The notes under the pieces were generated by a model. That model saw only the letters and a list, made by a program, of their open reading frames with translations, searched no databases and was not told where the DNA came from. A program made the position numbers and the translations under genes. From contig NZ_VMYE01000001.1 of the NCBI RefSeq assembly GCF_007655255.1, forward strand, positions 310,001 through 374,000: a stretch of DNA of 64,000 bases, read 5' to 3'. Positions 62,570 through 64,000 of the stretch are shown here, one piece after another (the first letter of the stretch is position 1; each line of letters opens with the position of its first letter). Source of the stretch: Extensimonas perlucida. GTDB taxonomy: Bacteria; Pseudomonadota; Gammaproteobacteria; Burkholderiales; Burkholderiaceae_C.

Positions 62570-63572
62570 GGTGCGGCTTGACGAGTTCCAGGCTGCGCTG
62601 CGCGGCATAAAGACCCAGGCGCACCATCGTTCTGTGATCCTGCTTCAACAGCACGGCGGCGCGCGGCAGCGATGACTCGATGCGCGGTTTGCCGCCCGCG
62701 GTCTCGTAAATCGACGGCTTGGGGTAGCTCTTGCCGCTGCGATCCAGCAAACTGGCGACGAGGGGATGGTTGGTGGCCGTGCCGCGCCGCAACACGAGTG
62801 CGGTGTCACCATTGTCCATGCGCACAAAAACGCCTGGCGGGCACAGGCCAAGCGCACGCACTAGCGCGCGATTGACTTCGTCTGTGGCTTCAGTGCTGCG
62901 GCTGAAAATGGCACGCACCGATTCCGTGATGCTGCGGCCGGCGCGGCTCTGGCGGGGGCTGATCATTGCGGCGTAACGGTCTATGGTGCTCAGGATACGC
63001 ACGAGTCGCTCTTGCGGCGCTTGTGCCGACAAGGCGTTGCCCGGCGGGGGGAGGTGGGTATGGTGCAGTTGCACCACGCGCAGCCAGAGTTCGTCTTGCA
63101 CGCGCAGGCGCTCGAGCAAGTCGCGCCCATTTTCTGCATGCGCCCGGATCGCGTTTTGCTGTGCTGCGCTGGGTTTTTCGCGCTGTTGTGCTAATTCATC
63201 CTGGAGCGCAGTCATGCCGATGTTCATCGTGAGTGCCGCATGCACCAGGCTGTCGCGCTCACGCTGGCCGAGTTGCAGCTCTTGCGCCAGCACGTGGCAC
63301 AGCGTGCCACACACCAGGGCATGCGAGGTGCTGTAGCCCACGGTGGAGGTGCTGGCGAGTTGAAACATGAGGTAGAGCCCGGCGTCGGTGTCATGCGCCA
63401 TCAGGTCCTGCAGCCAACGGTCGAGCTGGCGCACCTTGTCTGCAAAGTGCAGCGCTTGCAAGGGTGCAGACAACAAGATCGCGAGGGCGGATTCCAGGTC
63501 GGCCCAGAGGCCGAGCAAGTCCTCGTACTCGCCATCGTGGCCGCGGTGGCTGAAGGCAGACGGTGGTGACAT
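62550..63572 (-). CDS. Degenerate HD-GYP-like domain protein
   Basis: The 340-residue protein resembles HD-GYP phosphodiesterases: SHALVCGTLCHVLAQEL (first His), then a helix where HDIGK should occur but HAALTMNIGM is seen, HAENGRDLLERL (the HPxxG-like His) and VVQLHHTHLPPPG in place of the HHE motif. With the HD pair changed to MN and no GYP, hydrolysis of cyclic di-GMP is doubtful; a binding or structural role is more likely. The C-terminal part (from about residue 245) is a variable domain. It is followed on this strand by nothing within the window. Confidence 0.75.
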   Translation of the reverse strand: MSPPSAFSHRGHDGEYEDLLGLWADLESALAILLSAPLQALHFADKVRQLDRWLQDLMAHDTDAGLYLMFQLASTSTVGYSTSHALVCGTLCHVLAQELQLGQRERDSLVHAALTMNIGMTALQDELAQQREKPSAAQQNAIRAHAENGRDLLERLRVQDELWLRVVQLHHTHLPPPGNALSAQAPQERLVRILSTIDRYAAMISPRQSRAGRSITESVRAIFSRSTEATDEVNRALVRALGLCPPGVFVRMDNGDTALVLRRGTATNHPLVASLLDRSGKSYPKPSIYETAGGKPRIESSLPRAAVLLKQDHRTMVRLGLYAAQRSLELVKPHPIAAFP

Positions 63573-63590
63573 GGGTGCCAGGCCAGTGAC

Positions 63591-64000
63591 TCAGCGCTTT
63601 TCCAGCACCATCCGGTCGTTCATTCGGGTCATTTGGAACTCTTCGAGAATGCTGTTGCCTAGCAGCACGAAGGGCATGGGCTGGGGTGTGACGATGGCGT
63701 CGATGCCGAAAACCTCGACGTCGCCAATGCGCACGGAGTCCAGCTTGATGCGCCAGCCTTGCGCAATGCCGTTTGCGGTGCTCAAGCGCACGGGCTGGCC
63801 ATTTTGATAGTTCAAGCCGAGGCGTTCGGCGTCGGGGCGGCCGATTGCGACCATGGAAGCCCCAGTGTCCACCACGAAGTCCATGGTGCGTCCATTGATG
63901 GTGCCATTGCCCACGAAATGACCGCGTCCGTCGGCGAGCAGTGTGACACGCCGGCCGCTGCCGCCCTGCCTGCCCACGCTCACCGGGGCCTCTCCGAGCC
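63591..64000 (-). CDS. Retropepsin-like aspartic protease, TIGR02281 family (partial, cut by window edge)
   Basis: The visible 135 or so residues contain the clan AA active site DFVVDTGASMVAIG, the flap-like ADGRGHFVGNGTINGR before it, and the typical end FVLLGNSILEEFQMTRMNDRMVLEKR (in part). The frame stays open to the last base through LGEAPVSVG, which relatives have in their N-terminal half, so the gene runs past 64000. An internal GTG at 63983 is not the true start. These proteins are usually exported; the signal peptide would lie outside the window. It ends 18 bp after the HD-like gene start. Confidence 0.88.
   Translation of the reverse strand, partial: LGEAPVSVGRQGGSGRRVTLLADGRGHFVGNGTINGRTMDFVVDTGASMVAIGRPDAERLGLNYQNGQPVRLSTANGIAQGWRIKLDSVRIGDVEVFGIDAIVTPQPMPFVLLGNSILEEFQMTRMNDRMVLEKR

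Noticed and set aside
1-64000. CRISPR array, rRNA operon, phage genes or complete insertion sequence
   Set aside because: None of the expected patterns (regular short repeats with spacers, rRNA signatures, integrase or transposase genes) was seen.

Overview
The window is chromosomal DNA of a high-GC betaproteobacterium, most probably Burkholderiales, family Comamonadaceae. The grounds are the gene order rpsO-pnp-quinone oxidoreductase-tpiA-secG-tRNA-Leu-nuoA to nuoN-DUF2818-DUF1178, separate nuoC and nuoD, close similarity to known families of that group, and short intergenic hairpins of the AGCGCTT...AAGCGCT type common in it. Genus is not decided by what can be seen. No rRNA, CRISPR array, phage or complete insertion sequence was found.

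Layout. 1-4.3 kb: a broken PAP2-like gene, a membrane acyltransferase, a higBA toxin-antitoxin module inserted at the acyltransferase 3' end, rnk, and a photolyase-like radical SAM gene under a LexA box. 4.3-13.3 kb (minus strand): a complete arnBCADTEF-ugd operon for 4-amino-4-deoxy-L-arabinose modification of lipid A, with all seven arn genes overlapping or nearly touching. 13.6-20.2 kb: glk, zwf and pgi (glucose entry), a DUF486 membrane protein, then a DUF47-Pit phosphate module behind a possible Pho box. 20.3-26.5 kb: the rpsP-rimM-trmD-rplS operon with flanking genes (GNAT, Nudix, CobD/CbiB-like, a secreted protein). 26.6-32.4 kb: a K+ channel, a DegS-like protease, the selenium pair mnmH/selD, and ribE/ribD. 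32.4-39.7 kb (minus strand): a type IV pilus minor-pilin operon, fimT-like x2, pilV, pilW, pilX, pilY1, pilE. 40.2-47.3 kb: an aminotransferase, brnTA, rpsO, pnp, a quinone oxidoreductase, tpiA, secG and tRNA-Leu(GAG). 47.3-61.8 kb: all fourteen genes nuoA-N of respiratory complex I. 61.8-64 kb: DUF2818, DUF1178, a degenerate HD-domain protein, and a retropepsin-like protease cut by the window edge.

The most unusual signal is a set of small elements that are palindromic over their whole length. One family (163 bp, TA target duplication) occurs twice, inside glk and inside rimM, in the same orientation and reading frame. Each copy adds 55 codons to a conserved housekeeping protein without breaking it. 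All seven base differences between the two copies change an amino acid, so the peptide looks tolerated rather than selected. This resembles the in-frame palindromic elements known from Rickettsia. Two further families of about the same size and fold lie at 2422-2597 and 24744-24912.

The second signal is at higBA. The module lies between two 33-bp copies (31/33 identical) of the last 33 bp of the acyltransferase gene, stop codon included, as if it integrated there and rebuilt the gene end. The downstream copy was later split by one of the palindromic elements, which fixes that element's ends and its TTA target duplication.
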